Shown here: positions 1-6,710 of the stretch, piece by piece
Layout: each line of letters starts with the position of its first letter
Numbering within the stretch: position 1 is the stretch's first letter
NCBI GenBank assembly: GCA_004556455.1
Contig: SFGY01000010.1
Span: forward strand, 1 to 28,767
From: Clostridiales bacterium
Lineage (GTDB): Bacteria; Bacillota; Clostridia; Saccharofermentanales; DTU023
Reading direction: 5' to 3'
DNA length: 28,767 nt
The notes under the pieces: model-generated
Seen by the model: only the letters and a program-made list of their open reading frames with translations
Told to the model about the DNA's origin: nothing
Databases searched by the model: none
Made by a program: the position numbers and the translations under genes

Positions 1-1964
1 GCAATCACATTGGGCAAGGCCATGAGTCCCATAAAGAGATCTGCAAGCGTCCAGACAAACTCGCCGCTTGCGCTGAGAGCGCCGATGGCCAGAAAAGCAA
101 GAGAGACCACCCGAAAGCCACTGACCAGAAACTTATTCTGACCGGCCAGAAATTTCACATTGGATTCTGCAAAGAAATACCAGCCGACAATGGTGGTCAG
201 GGCAAAGCAGCTCAGGGCAATGGCAAGGAAAACCTCGCCGAAGGCACCGAAATTATTCTGGAAGGCCGTCTGGGTCATCAGCTCAGCACGGCCGGCCATT
301 TCTCCTGCGGGAATGGTGGCATCGTAGCTGCCGCCGCTGAGGTTGACCAGAACGGTGCTGAGACAGATCAGAAAGGTGGAGATAAAAACGCCAACCATGG
401 CCAGGAAACCCTGTTCTGCCGGGTGTTCTGCCGCTGCGACCGCATGGGAATGTGGTGTGGAACCCATGCCCGCTTCATTCGAGAAAAGACCTCTGGCCAG
501 GCCAAAGCGCGTGGCCTCGCGCATGCTGATGCCGAGCACACCTCCGCCAATGGCTTCTGGGCGAAAGGCGCCGAGAAAGATCCATTTAAGAGCCAAGGCA
601 AGGGATCCCAGATTCATGAAGATAATGAGCAGCGAACCAAAAATATAAATGAAGGCCATGATGGGAACGACCGTCTCTGAAAATTTGCCGATGCGATCCA
701 TACCACCGGCAAGAATCACCCCGACGATGACGACGAGACTGATGCTGATCCAGTCGGTGGGAAGGCCAAAGGCCGAATGCAAAGAACCCACCACGGCGTT
801 GGACTGCACCATGAGGCCGACAATGCCCAGTCCAGAAATGCAGAGAAGAGCGAAGAGAATGGCAAAGGCTCTGGATTTTAGGCCATGAAGGATGTAATAG
901 GCCGGGCCGCCAACTTTTTGTCCATGATGCTCTTCCCGATAAAGCTGGGCCAGAACGGCCTCCGAAAAAATGGTGGACATCCCGAAAAAGGCCGAGAGCA
1001 GCATCCAGAACGCCGCTCCGGGACCTCCCAGGGCAACGGCTGAGGCTACGCCAATGATATTCCCGGTGCCGACCTGGGCCGCAATGGAGGTCGCAAGCGA
1101 TTGAAAAGGCGTCATACTGCCTGCCCGGGCTGTTTTTTTGGCCAGAATATCCGCCACCATCTTGCGTATGGTCTTAAAGAGATACTTCAGCTGGGGAAAG
1201 CGCAGCTCCACGCTCAAAAAAACTCCGGTTCCGAGCAGGGCAAAGAGCAGAATGTTATCCCAGAGAAAATCTTTTATCCCCTTGAGCAGGGTATAAACAG
1301 GCAGAGCTTCAGCCTTGAGAAAATGGCCTGCCGCCTCAGGAAGAAAATCCGGAGCCTCAGCCATGACAGCCGGGCCAGTGGTGAGAAGGCAGAACAGGAG
1401 GGGCAGTAAGAGAAAGAAAAGGGACAGACGATGTCGCTTCGTAGCTTCCGCTTTGCTTTGAGTAAAGCTGGGAAAGAAACGTTCCAGCAGATACACACAG
1501 AGGATGATCAGGCCGGAGCGGACAAAGGCCGCGATCAGAAGATTGATGAAAGGCGCTGAATTCCAGTCCTCATAGTGAAAGGCCAGACGCACAAAGTATT
1601 CGACCGCGTTGCCCCCGAAATCCGAGAGTGTCAGGCCGATCACCAGGGGAAGTTCATAGACCTGATCATCTTTCAAAACCACCAGACGATACACCACGAC
1701 ATAGCCAAGATAGAAAAAAACCTCCAGAAAATAAGAAAGGACATCCGGCTGTGCCGCAGTCGACAACGAGGCTGCGATGACGCGCGTTAAACAGACCATC
1801 AGACCCGTGGCAAGACCCATGGGTATGGGTTTAAGCTCACGCTTTATGAGAAGGGCTGTGATCAAAATAATGATGCCAGCTGAAAAACGAAAATCGTGAC
1901 CTGCCACGGGGACCTGCAGCAAGGAGGCTAGTGCAGAAGATAGGATAATCCAAAAAACAAGCAT
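1..1964 (-). CDS. Sodium:alanine symporter (AGCS family) with an extra multi-pass N-terminal domain; 3' end beyond the window
   Basis: My reading of the complement is one unbroken frame of 654 codons that runs off the left edge. Residues from about 205 on are an AGCS amino-acid:cation symporter (AlsT/DagA type): GTGNIIGVA in the first helices, NEAGMGSTP, AEQGFLAMVGVF, and the family's C-terminal pattern WTLADLFMGLMALPN at the cut end. Residues 1-175 are not part of the usual family: about six hydrophobic segments (for example near residues 1-18, 28-42, 51-72, 78-98, 105-125 and 140-165), with FRFSAGIII and LSDFGGNAVEYFVR. A seventh hydrophobic stretch at about 180-197, ending AVMA-EAP, looks like a former signal peptide that is now internal. 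The start ATG at 1964 has AGGAGGAGAGG just upstream. An internal ATG at 1364 has no Shine-Dalgarno. The symporter call is firm. The function of the N-terminal domain is unknown; from memory it resembles membrane domains of clostridial sensor kinases. Confidence 0.88.
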   Translation of the reverse strand, partial: MLVFWIILSSALASLLQVPVAGHDFRFSAGIIILITALLIKRELKPIPMGLATGLMVCLTRVIAASLSTAAQPDVLSYFLEVFFYLGYVVVYRLVVLKDDQVYELPLVIGLTLSDFGGNAVEYFVRLAFHYEDWNSAPFINLLIAAFVRSGLIILCVYLLERFFPSFTQSKAEATKRHRLSLFFLLLPLLFCLLTTGPAVMAEAPDFLPEAAGHFLKAEALPVYTLLKGIKDFLWDNILLFALLGTGVFLSVELRFPQLKYLFKTIRKMVADILAKKTARAGSMTPFQSLATSIAAQVGTGNIIGVASAVALGGPGAAFWMLLSAFFGMSTIFSEAVLAQLYREEHHGQKVGGPAYYILHGLKSRAFAILFALLCISGLGIVGLMVQSNAVVGSLHSAFGLPTDWISISLVVIVGVILAGGMDRIGKFSETVVPIMAFIYIFGSLLIIFMNLGSLALALKWIFLGAFRPEAIGGGVLGISMREATRFGLARGLFSNEAGMGSTPHSHAVAAAEHPAEQGFLAMVGVFISTFLICLSTVLVNLSGGSYDATIPAGEMAGRAELMTQTAFQNNFGAFGEVFLAIALSCFALTTIVGWYFFAESNVKFLAGQNKFLVSGFRVVSLAFLAIGALSASGEFVWTLADLFMGLMALPNVI

Positions 1965-2008
1965 AAAGACCTCTCCTCCTCTCGAGTTTATTTTAACATA
2001 GGCTCCTG

Positions 2009-2035
2009 ATTATGCCCGACACCTGGCTTTGACAA
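2009..2035 (-). promoter_or_regulatory. Candidate promoter for the symporter gene
   Basis: On the minus strand a -35-like TTGTCA (2035-2030) and a -10-like CATAAT (2014-2009) each match consensus at five of six positions. The spacer is only 15 bases, shorter than the ideal 17. The start ATG lies about 45 bases downstream. Confidence 0.35.
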
Positions 2036-2046
2036 ATCATAGTCAA
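2029..2046. promoter_or_regulatory. Inverted repeat, operator-like
   Basis: TTGAC and GTCAA form a perfect 5-base inverted repeat around an 8-base centre. It overlaps the candidate -35 of the symporter promoter in the divergent intergenic region, where a repressor or activator could act. The arms are short and it may be chance. Confidence 0.25.
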
Positions 2047-2047
2047 C

Positions 2048-2068
2048 GATGCCAGCTGTAAAACGAAA
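2048..2068. repeat. 21-base near-copy of part of the symporter N-terminal coding sequence
   Basis: Bases 2048-2068 match bases 1872-1892 at 20 of 21 positions, in the same orientation. The copy at 1872-1892 lies inside the symporter gene and encodes part of FRFSAG. The copy at 2048-2068 lies upstream of its start and would read FRFTAG on the minus strand in an open frame without a plausible gene. It looks like a remnant of a local duplication or of a decayed paralogous 5' end. Confidence 0.6.
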
Positions 2069-2091
2069 TGACACGGATGAAACAGTGGAAC

Positions 2092-2121
2092 AAGACAGAA
2101 GAGCGTCTTTGAGCTTAAAAT
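2092..2121 (+). promoter_or_regulatory. Candidate promoter for the TSUP permease gene
   Basis: AAGACA (2092-2097, four of six) and TAAAAT (2116-2121, five of six) are separated by 18 bases, about 67 bases ahead of the TSUP start. The rest of the 1965-2188 intergenic region shows nothing beyond this, the divergent candidate promoter, one repeat copy and one inverted repeat. Confidence 0.3.
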
Positions 2122-2188
2122 ATGAACGTGTTGCGCGTTCCGGGGGTCCCCTGCAGAGAACCTGAGAACGAAGAGGAGATGTGCAAAA

Positions 2189-3094
2189 ATGGGAATGATG
2201 ATGCTGCTCAGCCTTCTGCTTTTTCTTGCAGGTTTTGTCGATTCCATCGCCGGTGGCGGTGGTCTGATCTCGCTTCCTGCTTATCTGATTGTCGGACTGC
2301 CTCCTCATCAGGCCATCGCCAGCAATAAGTTTTCAGCCGCCATCGGGACGACGGCTTCCGCCTTCCGTTTCTTTCGCAAAGGCTACATGAGCCGGGAGTG
2401 CCTGCTCTATATCGTTCTGGCCATGCTTGGAGCACAAGTCGGATCCCGGCTCGCCGTGCACATTCCCGAGCGTCTTTTTCAGGGCATCATGCTGATCGTG
2501 CTGCCGCTGGTCGCACTCTTTTCATTTTTGAGCCAGCACCGCCGCGAAAAGCTGGAGCAAAGGCAAAAAGAAGCCAGACAGGAAACTCTGGAAAGCGAGG
2601 CACTGAGCACACTGCAAAGCACCGATGCAGCCACCTCGTCTTTGACAACGCAGAAAAGTCCGGATCCGGCTGCGCTGGAAAGCTCCGTTGCGGCTGAGCA
2701 AAATAACCCTGTTCAGGCAAAGATCAGCCGTCGCCAGCTCCTCATCGCCTCCATCGGTTCACTGCTCATTGGCTGCTATGACGGCCTTTATGGGCCGGGA
2801 ACCGGTACTTTTCTGCTGCTGTTGCTCAGCGAACTCGCGGGTTACAATATCAGCCATGCGGCTGGAACCACCAAGGCGGTTAACCTCGCGAGCAATATCG
2901 GCAGTCTGCTCTTCTTTTTCAGCACCGATCTTATTCGCTATGCCTATGCCCTTCCGGGAGCCGCCTTTTGTATGCTGGGTCACACGGTGGGCAGCGCACT
3001 GGTCGTCAAAAAAGGTCGTAAGATAGTGCAGGCGATTATTTTCATCGTCCTGTTGCTGCTTTTTATCAAAGTGATCTCGGATATGCTGCAATGA
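2189..3094 (+). CDS. TSUP-family membrane permease (TauE/SafE, DUF81)
   Basis: This 301-residue integral membrane protein belongs to the TauE/SafE family, whose members export or import sulfur-containing or organic anions. The two family repeats are visible: residues 9-50 contain GFVDSIAGGGGLISLPA and ASNKFSAAIGT, and residues 184-235 contain CYDGLYGPGTGTF and GTTKAVNLASN. Each half is followed by further hydrophobic helices. Between the halves, residues about 115-183 form a long hydrophilic Glu/Gln/Ser-rich insert, larger than the usual short loop. The start has GAGGAG about ten bases upstream; an in-frame ATG two codons later is also possible. The gene stands alone, divergent from the symporter, with a hairpin before the next gene. 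The substrate cannot be told from sequence; family membership is clear. Confidence 0.88.
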   Translation: MGMMMLLSLLLFLAGFVDSIAGGGGLISLPAYLIVGLPPHQAIASNKFSAAIGTTASAFRFFRKGYMSRECLLYIVLAMLGAQVGSRLAVHIPERLFQGIMLIVLPLVALFSFLSQHRREKLEQRQKEARQETLESEALSTLQSTDAATSSLTTQKSPDPAALESSVAAEQNNPVQAKISRRQLLIASIGSLLIGCYDGLYGPGTGTFLLLLLSELAGYNISHAAGTTKAVNLASNIGSLLFFFSTDLIRYAYALPGAAFCMLGHTVGSALVVKKGRKIVQAIIFIVLLLLFIKVISDMLQ

Positions 3095-3146
3095 GTCAGC
3101 GAACAGATGGCTCTGCGTAAGCTGAAAAATTGGAAGAAATAAGCTT

Positions 3147-3166
3147 GTCGACTGCAAAGAGTCGAC
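3147..3166 (+). terminator. Short perfect hairpin between the TSUP and reductase genes
   Basis: GTCGACT and AGTCGAC form a perfect 7-bp stem with a 6-base loop, 53 bases after the TSUP stop and 46 bases before the next ATG. No T-run follows, so this is a weak terminator at best, or an mRNA processing or regulatory hairpin. Confidence 0.35.
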
Positions 3167-3211
3167 GTGCATAAGGTTCAACAGCTATCACGTTTTTACA
3201 AGGAGGAAAAC

Positions 3212-4078
3212 ATGAGTCACATCGCATTTATTGGAACCGGCGTCATGGGCGCGCCGATGGCAGGGCACCTCGCCCGGGCAGGTCACGAGGTTCACGCAGT
3301 CAACCGTACTTATGCCAAAGCTCAGAAAGCCGCAGAAACCTACGGCTACAAGGCGGAGCTCTCACTTGCGGAGGCTCTGAAAGGGGCCGATGTCGTCTTT
3401 ACCATGGCCGGTTTTCCGTCTGAAGTCGAAGAACTTTACTTCGCACCCGGCGGCATTCTCGCCCTGGCTAAGCCCGGCGCCCTGCTCATCGATCTGACGA
3501 CCTCGACCCCGGCCCTGGCTGAAATAATTGCAAAAGAGGGTCTAAAACGGTCTTTACTCGTCGTCGATGCCCCTGTTTCCGGCGGCGACAGCGGGGCGAA
3601 AGCCGGTACGCTGGTGGTCATGTGCGGGGGCAGCGAAGAAGCCTTCGACGCCGCAAAGCCTTATCTCGAATGCTTTGGCAAAAGCGTCACCCGCCTGGGT
3701 GAAGCCGGTTTCGGTCAGCACTGCAAGGCCTGCAATCAAATCTGCGTGGCCGGTAATACCGCTGCTTATTCCGAGGCCATGGTCTACGCCAATAAAGTCG
3801 GCCTCGATCCCGGTCAGATGTTCCAGGTGATTTCTGGCGGCGCGGCAGGCAGCTGGCAAATTGAGCACATGGCGCCGCGTGCGCTCGCGGGCGATATTGC
3901 CCCGGGCTTTTTTATCAAACACTTCATCAAGGACATGCGCATAGCCCTGAGTGAGGCCGAAGCGAAAGGTCTTAAGCTCCCCATGACCGCGACCGTACTC
4001 CAGCTCTACGAAGACCTCGCCGCCTCAGGCAAGGAGGATCTTGGAACTCAGGCCCTGTTTGAAGAATATAAATCCTAG
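3212..4078 (+). CDS. NAD(P)-dependent 3-hydroxyisobutyrate dehydrogenase / tartronate semialdehyde reductase family protein
   Basis: This 288-residue beta-hydroxyacid dehydrogenase has the N-terminal Rossmann motif IGTGVMGAPMAGHL (7-20), the family substrate loop DAPVSGGDSGAKAGTL (119-133), and the catalytic lysine in GFGQHCKACNQ (K172). The C-terminal half is the all-helical domain. These enzymes reduce semialdehydes such as 2-hydroxy-3-oxopropanoate, or oxidise 3-hydroxyisobutyrate, in the cytoplasm. The family alone does not give the substrate, and no glycerate, glyoxylate or valine pathway gene is beside it. I chose the ATG at 3212 because AAGGAGG precedes it at normal spacing and the Rossmann strand begins four residues later. 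An upstream in-frame ATG at 3167 lies in the hairpin region and is unlikely. Confidence 0.88.
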   Translation: MSHIAFIGTGVMGAPMAGHLARAGHEVHAVNRTYAKAQKAAETYGYKAELSLAEALKGADVVFTMAGFPSEVEELYFAPGGILALAKPGALLIDLTTSTPALAEIIAKEGLKRSLLVVDAPVSGGDSGAKAGTLVVMCGGSEEAFDAAKPYLECFGKSVTRLGEAGFGQHCKACNQICVAGNTAAYSEAMVYANKVGLDPGQMFQVISGGAAGSWQIEHMAPRALAGDIAPGFFIKHFIKDMRIALSEAEAKGLKLPMTATVLQLYEDLAASGKEDLGTQALFEEYKS

Positions 4079-4173
4079 AACCTGCTCCCAAGTCATTCAC
4101 CGATTTTGAAAGCAGGATCTTAAGCCTTTGGTTGCGCCAGAACCACTTTGTTTTCGTGCGGGCTCAGGTTGGA

Positions 4174-4215
4174 AGATTCTATAAGTCGTTTCCTCGCGCT
4201 TGATGAATAGAATCT
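4174..4215. repeat. 9-base inverted repeat in the 4079-4289 intergenic region
   Basis: AGATTCTAT (4174-4182) and ATAGAATCT (4207-4215) are exact reverse complements, 24 bases apart. They lie between the reductase stop and the start of the next gene. They could be a binding site or a long-loop hairpin; no T-run follows. Otherwise I see no gene in this 211-base stretch and no convincing -35/-10 pair. Confidence 0.35.
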
Positions 4216-4289
4216 ACCAGATTTAAGACTTGCTTCCACTCAAGCTAAGGAAAATACGTTAAAATAGCAGCAGGAGAAATCTTGCCTGC

Positions 4290-5477
4290 ATGAACAAAGT
4301 TTACAGTACCCCTAAAGTTAAAAAGCAGCGCAGCTTCCTGAAGTATGGTTTGAGCGTGATTTTAATGCTGCTCGTTCTATTTGTGACGCTCTACTTTCTC
4401 CTTAAAGATGCTTCGCTTGAGGAGATCAAGCGTTCCCTGCTTCTGGCCGACCTGCGCTGGGTGGCTGCAGGTTTTGCGCTGATGTTCCTGCATCAGTTTT
4501 GTGTGGCTGAAATCCTGCGGCAGATGCTGATTCAGGTGGTGGGCGTTGATCCGCCCTATTTAACCTGCCTGAATACGGCATTCATAGGTTTTTATTTTAA
4601 CAATATCACGCCTTCGGCAACGGGCGGACAACCCATGGAAATGTACTATCTTTACCGCTGTAAAGTGGATGTCGCCGGCAGCAGCATCATTTTCATGGTT
4701 ATGACCATGCTTTATAATTTCGCCCTGCTGATCTACGGGATTTTCATGTATTTCTGGCAGCATACGCTCGTCTCTTCCAGCCTCTTTGGGCTGAAATATG
4801 TGCTGATTTTCAGTATCGTGATGAACCTTGGCTTGCTGCTCATCTGTTTCGGCCTTACTTTTTTCCCTCATGGCTTTCGCAAGGCCTGTCTGGGGACTTT
4901 GCAATTTTTCCTGCGTCATCGTCTGATCCGCAGCAACCATGTGCTCCAGCGGGTCGAACGCTTCTTTGAGCAGTACAGCAAAAGCGCCAGCCAGCTCTGG
5001 CACAATCCCGCTTTGCTCCTGCGCCTGAGCGCTTTGAGTTTTCTGCAGCTGGCCGCCTTGCACCTCGTGCCCTTCTGTGCCGGTCGTGCCCTCGGCGCCG
5101 ACGCCTCGATATTTGTCCCCAGTATCGCTCTGCAGGCGGTCCTCACACTTGCCGCCTCAGGCTTTCCTACCCCCGGCGCTGTCGGCCTCACCGAGAGCGG
5201 CTTTGTGGCCATGTTCTCTTCGGTCATCCCCGCTGACAAGGTCATGCCCGCCATGATTCTCACGCGAGTGATCAATTTATATGCATTTCTGCTGCTCTCC
5301 GGCTTCGTCACGATGCTGGCCTTTATGACAGCCGGTTCGCAGCACAGTCATATGAGAAGAGTTCGTTCTGCTGCTGATCCTGTGGTCCTTCCTGAAGCCA
5401 ACATCTCTGAAATACATAATAAAAAAGACAAAAAAATCCCTGCGGACAAACAAAAAAACCAAAAGCAAAATGAATAA
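4290..5477 (+). CDS. Lysylphosphatidylglycerol synthase transmembrane-region / flippase-like protein (UPF0104)
   Basis: This is a 395-residue polytopic membrane protein. After a short basic N-terminus the first membrane segment is at about 18-38, followed by several more. It carries the family signature ITPSATGGQPMEMYYLYR (about 106-123) and the C-terminal GFPTPGAVGLTESGF pattern. The family (PF03706) includes the flippase half of MprF and stand-alone relatives thought to move lipids or glycolipids. No soluble aminoacyl-transferase domain is fused, so aminoacylation is not indicated. The C-terminal 45 residues are charged and lysine-rich, so probably a disordered cytoplasmic tail. An AGGAG lies 13 bases before the ATG, a wide spacing that suggests modest translation. 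The next gene starts 40 bases downstream. Confidence 0.85.
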   Translation: MNKVYSTPKVKKQRSFLKYGLSVILMLLVLFVTLYFLLKDASLEEIKRSLLLADLRWVAAGFALMFLHQFCVAEILRQMLIQVVGVDPPYLTCLNTAFIGFYFNNITPSATGGQPMEMYYLYRCKVDVAGSSIIFMVMTMLYNFALLIYGIFMYFWQHTLVSSSLFGLKYVLIFSIVMNLGLLLICFGLTFFPHGFRKACLGTLQFFLRHRLIRSNHVLQRVERFFEQYSKSASQLWHNPALLLRLSALSFLQLAALHLVPFCAGRALGADASIFVPSIALQAVLTLAASGFPTPGAVGLTESGFVAMFSSVIPADKVMPAMILTRVINLYAFLLLSGFVTMLAFMTAGSQHSHMRRVRSAADPVVLPEANISEIHNKKDKKIPADKQKNQKQNE

Positions 5478-5480
5478 ATG

Positions 5481-5489
5481 TGTTAATAT
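5481..5489 (+). promoter_or_regulatory. Possible extended -10 element upstream of the repeat protein
   Basis: TGT followed by TAATAT (5484-5489) resembles an extended -10 element 29 bases before the ATG at 5518. I see no -35. This would let the stress-type gene pair downstream be transcribed apart from the membrane protein gene. Confidence 0.25.
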
Positions 5490-5517
5490 ATGGCTAATCA
5501 AACATGGAGGTGGAGCT

Positions 5518-6015
5518 ATGTCGGAAGGAAAAAAGGACTTGGGAAAAGACATGGAAAAGGCAGTGAAAGAAGCGGCAGAAGAAAGTAAAAAAGCGGCTGA
5601 AAAAGTCGCTGAAAAAGGACAGAAAGCTGCCGAGAAAGTCGCTGAAAAGGGGCAGAAAGCAGCTGAAAAGATCGCTGAAAAAGGACAGAAAGCTGCGGAG
5701 AAAGTCGCAAAAGAGGGCAAAAATGCTCTTGAAGCATTTGCAGAAGAGGGACAAAAAGCTTCCGCCAAGGCAATGAATAAGCTGGGCGACATGGCTGAGA
5801 ATGTGAAGGATTCAGCTTCGGACATGGCCTCTGCAGCAGGTGAAAATTTGCAGTCTGCTGCCGAAAAAATTGTGGATAAAGTTCGCGATATCAGCGGAGA
5901 TGCTGGGGATAAGTTGAGCAGCTTCGCTAAAAAGGCCAGGGAAGAAGTTCAGGACGCCGTTGAAGATGCCGGGAAAATGCTCAATGATGTTAAAAAAAAA
6001 CATCTGACAAAGTAG
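5518..6015 (+). CDS. Ala/Lys/Glu-rich amphipathic 11-residue repeat protein (LEA/apolipoprotein-like)
   Basis: This 165-residue protein has no recognisable enzyme domain. Residues 25-90 are six copies of an 11-residue unit of the type KAAEKVAEKGQ; the first three are nearly identical and the rest diverge. The remainder (AENVKDSASDMASAAGENL and similar) keeps an 11-residue, Ala-rich amphipathic pattern like late-embryogenesis-abundant or apolipoprotein helices. Such proteins usually bind membranes or protect proteins under stress. There is no signal peptide or membrane segment. The start at 5518 has GGAGGTGG just upstream. The frame ends at TAG shortly after a run of nine A (5992-6000). The next frame continues, open and acidic, straight into the Asp23 gene, so this protein may also be made as the N-terminal part of a fusion. 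The stress role is inferred from composition and neighbour. Confidence 0.75.
   Translation: MSEGKKDLGKDMEKAVKEAAEESKKAAEKVAEKGQKAAEKVAEKGQKAAEKIAEKGQKAAEKVAKEGKNALEAFAEEGQKASAKAMNKLGDMAENVKDSASDMASAAGENLQSAAEKIVDKVRDISGDAGDKLSSFAKKAREEVQDAVEDAGKMLNDVKKKHLTK
5590..5787 (+). repeat. Six tandem 33-bp units encoding 11-residue repeats
   Basis: In-frame units begin at 5590, 5623, 5656, 5689, 5722 and 5755. Units 1-3 are highly similar at the protein level (KAAEK[VI]AEKGQ) with silent changes between them. Units 4-6 have diverged. The high similarity at one end suggests recent expansion by unequal recombination or slippage, so copy number may vary between strains. Confidence 0.85.
5992..6000 (+). 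other. A9 homopolymer: candidate slippage / frameshift site
   Basis: Nine consecutive A follow GTT in the repeat-protein frame (GTT AAA AAA AAA CAT). In that frame translation stops four codons later. In the -1 frame, 57 stop-free codons (KTSDKVEETSEEITEAA and on, acidic then GGFFSSLFGLKK) lead in frame into the Asp23 gene. Polymerase slippage adding one A, or -1 ribosomal slippage on A-AAA-AAA, would give a fusion of about 385 residues. I saw no downstream stem-loop that would stimulate ribosomal slippage. Confidence 0.55.
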
Positions 6016-6173
6016 AAGAGACTTCAGAAGAAATAACGGAAGCCGCGACCAGAGAAGAAGATGAAAAAGATAACGTGATCAGCCACGTGGGGGGCTTTTT
6101 CTCATCTCTTTTTGGTTTGAAAAAGGATTCACCTAAACAAGAAGAAGCCACTCAGCCCCAGGAGGAAAATCAG

Positions 6174-6674
6174 ATGACAGAAAATAACGAAAACATCACG
6201 GACGATGAAGTCCAGCAGAATTTAGACGAAAACTTTGAAAATCTCCAGGACAGGGACATTGCCGTCGATCTCTCTCAACACGAAAAGGCCATTGCCCTCA
6301 GCGAAGATGGCCGAATTCTTACGGCTGCCAACGCCAATGCGGAAAGTCAGCTCTCCTTTAACGAGCAGGTCATCGAGAAGATTGCTACGATTGCGCTACG
6401 TGATGTCGAAGGCGTTCTGGCTGCAACCGGCAGCGGCGGCTTTTTCAATCTGAAAAACAGCAAAGGTGTAGAAATTCAGATCCAGGAAGACGAGAGTGTC
6501 GTCGTCAATCTCGAGGTCATTTTGGAATATGGTCGCTCTGCGCCCGAAGTTTTTAAGCAGCTCAAAGAGAAAATCGGCAACAGTATCCGCGAAATGACCG
6601 GCCTTACGGTGCAGGCGACGAACGTGCGCGTCATCAATGTCCTGACTCCCGAAGAGTTTAACGGCAAGCAGTAA
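6174..6674 (+). CDS. Asp23/Gls24 family envelope stress protein
   Basis: This 166-residue protein has an acidic N-terminus, then the Asp23 domain from about residue 60: KIATIALRDVEGVLAATGSGG, VVVNLEVILEYGRSAPEVF and MTGLTVQATNVRVINV match the family pattern throughout. Asp23/Gls24 proteins are abundant, membrane-associated and linked to envelope or alkaline stress in Bacillota. I chose the ATG at 6174 because AGGAGG (6160-6165) sits eight bases upstream. The frame stays open far upstream, with a GTG at 6075 that lacks a good Shine-Dalgarno, and connects across the A9 tract to the repeat protein. The independent start probably gives a short form, and slippage would give a long one. A strong hairpin covers the stop codon. 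Confidence 0.88.
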   Translation: MTENNENITDDEVQQNLDENFENLQDRDIAVDLSQHEKAIALSEDGRILTAANANAESQLSFNEQVIEKIATIALRDVEGVLAATGSGGFFNLKNSKGVEIQIQEDESVVVNLEVILEYGRSAPEVFKQLKEKIGNSIREMTGLTVQATNVRVINVLTPEEFNGKQ

Positions 6675-6696
6675 GTGCCGCAATGGCACTTACTGC
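6668..6696. terminator. 12-bp perfect hairpin between convergent genes
   Basis: GCAGTAAGTGCC and GGCACTTACTGC pair perfectly around a GCAAT loop. The left arm contains the Asp23 stop codon. It sits in the 36-base gap between the convergent asp23 and DUF362 genes, so it can form in both transcripts. No T-run follows on either strand, so intrinsic termination would be weak; mRNA 3'-end protection is an alternative. Confidence 0.55.
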
Positions 6697-6710
6697 GTTA
6701 CTGAGCTGGG

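Noticed and set aside
1..1964. Two separate genes (membrane protein plus symporter with a start at 1364)
   Set aside because: The frame is continuous in every codon from 1964 down to the edge, and the internal ATG at 1364 has no ribosome-binding site. An assembly error still needs reads to exclude.
1988..2328. Small open frames on both strands in the symporter/TSUP intergenic region
   Set aside because: No ribosome-binding sites or domain patterns; they are chance frames around a repeat copy and the TSUP start.
5590..5787. CRISPR-like or non-coding tandem repeat
   Set aside because: Units are contiguous 33-mers in frame with silent differences and no spacers, so they are coding repeats.
6075..6173. 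GTG at 6075 as the Asp23 start
   Set aside because: No good ribosome-binding site; AGGAGG before ATG 6174 is far better. The upstream coding-like stretch is better explained by frame change at the A9 tract.
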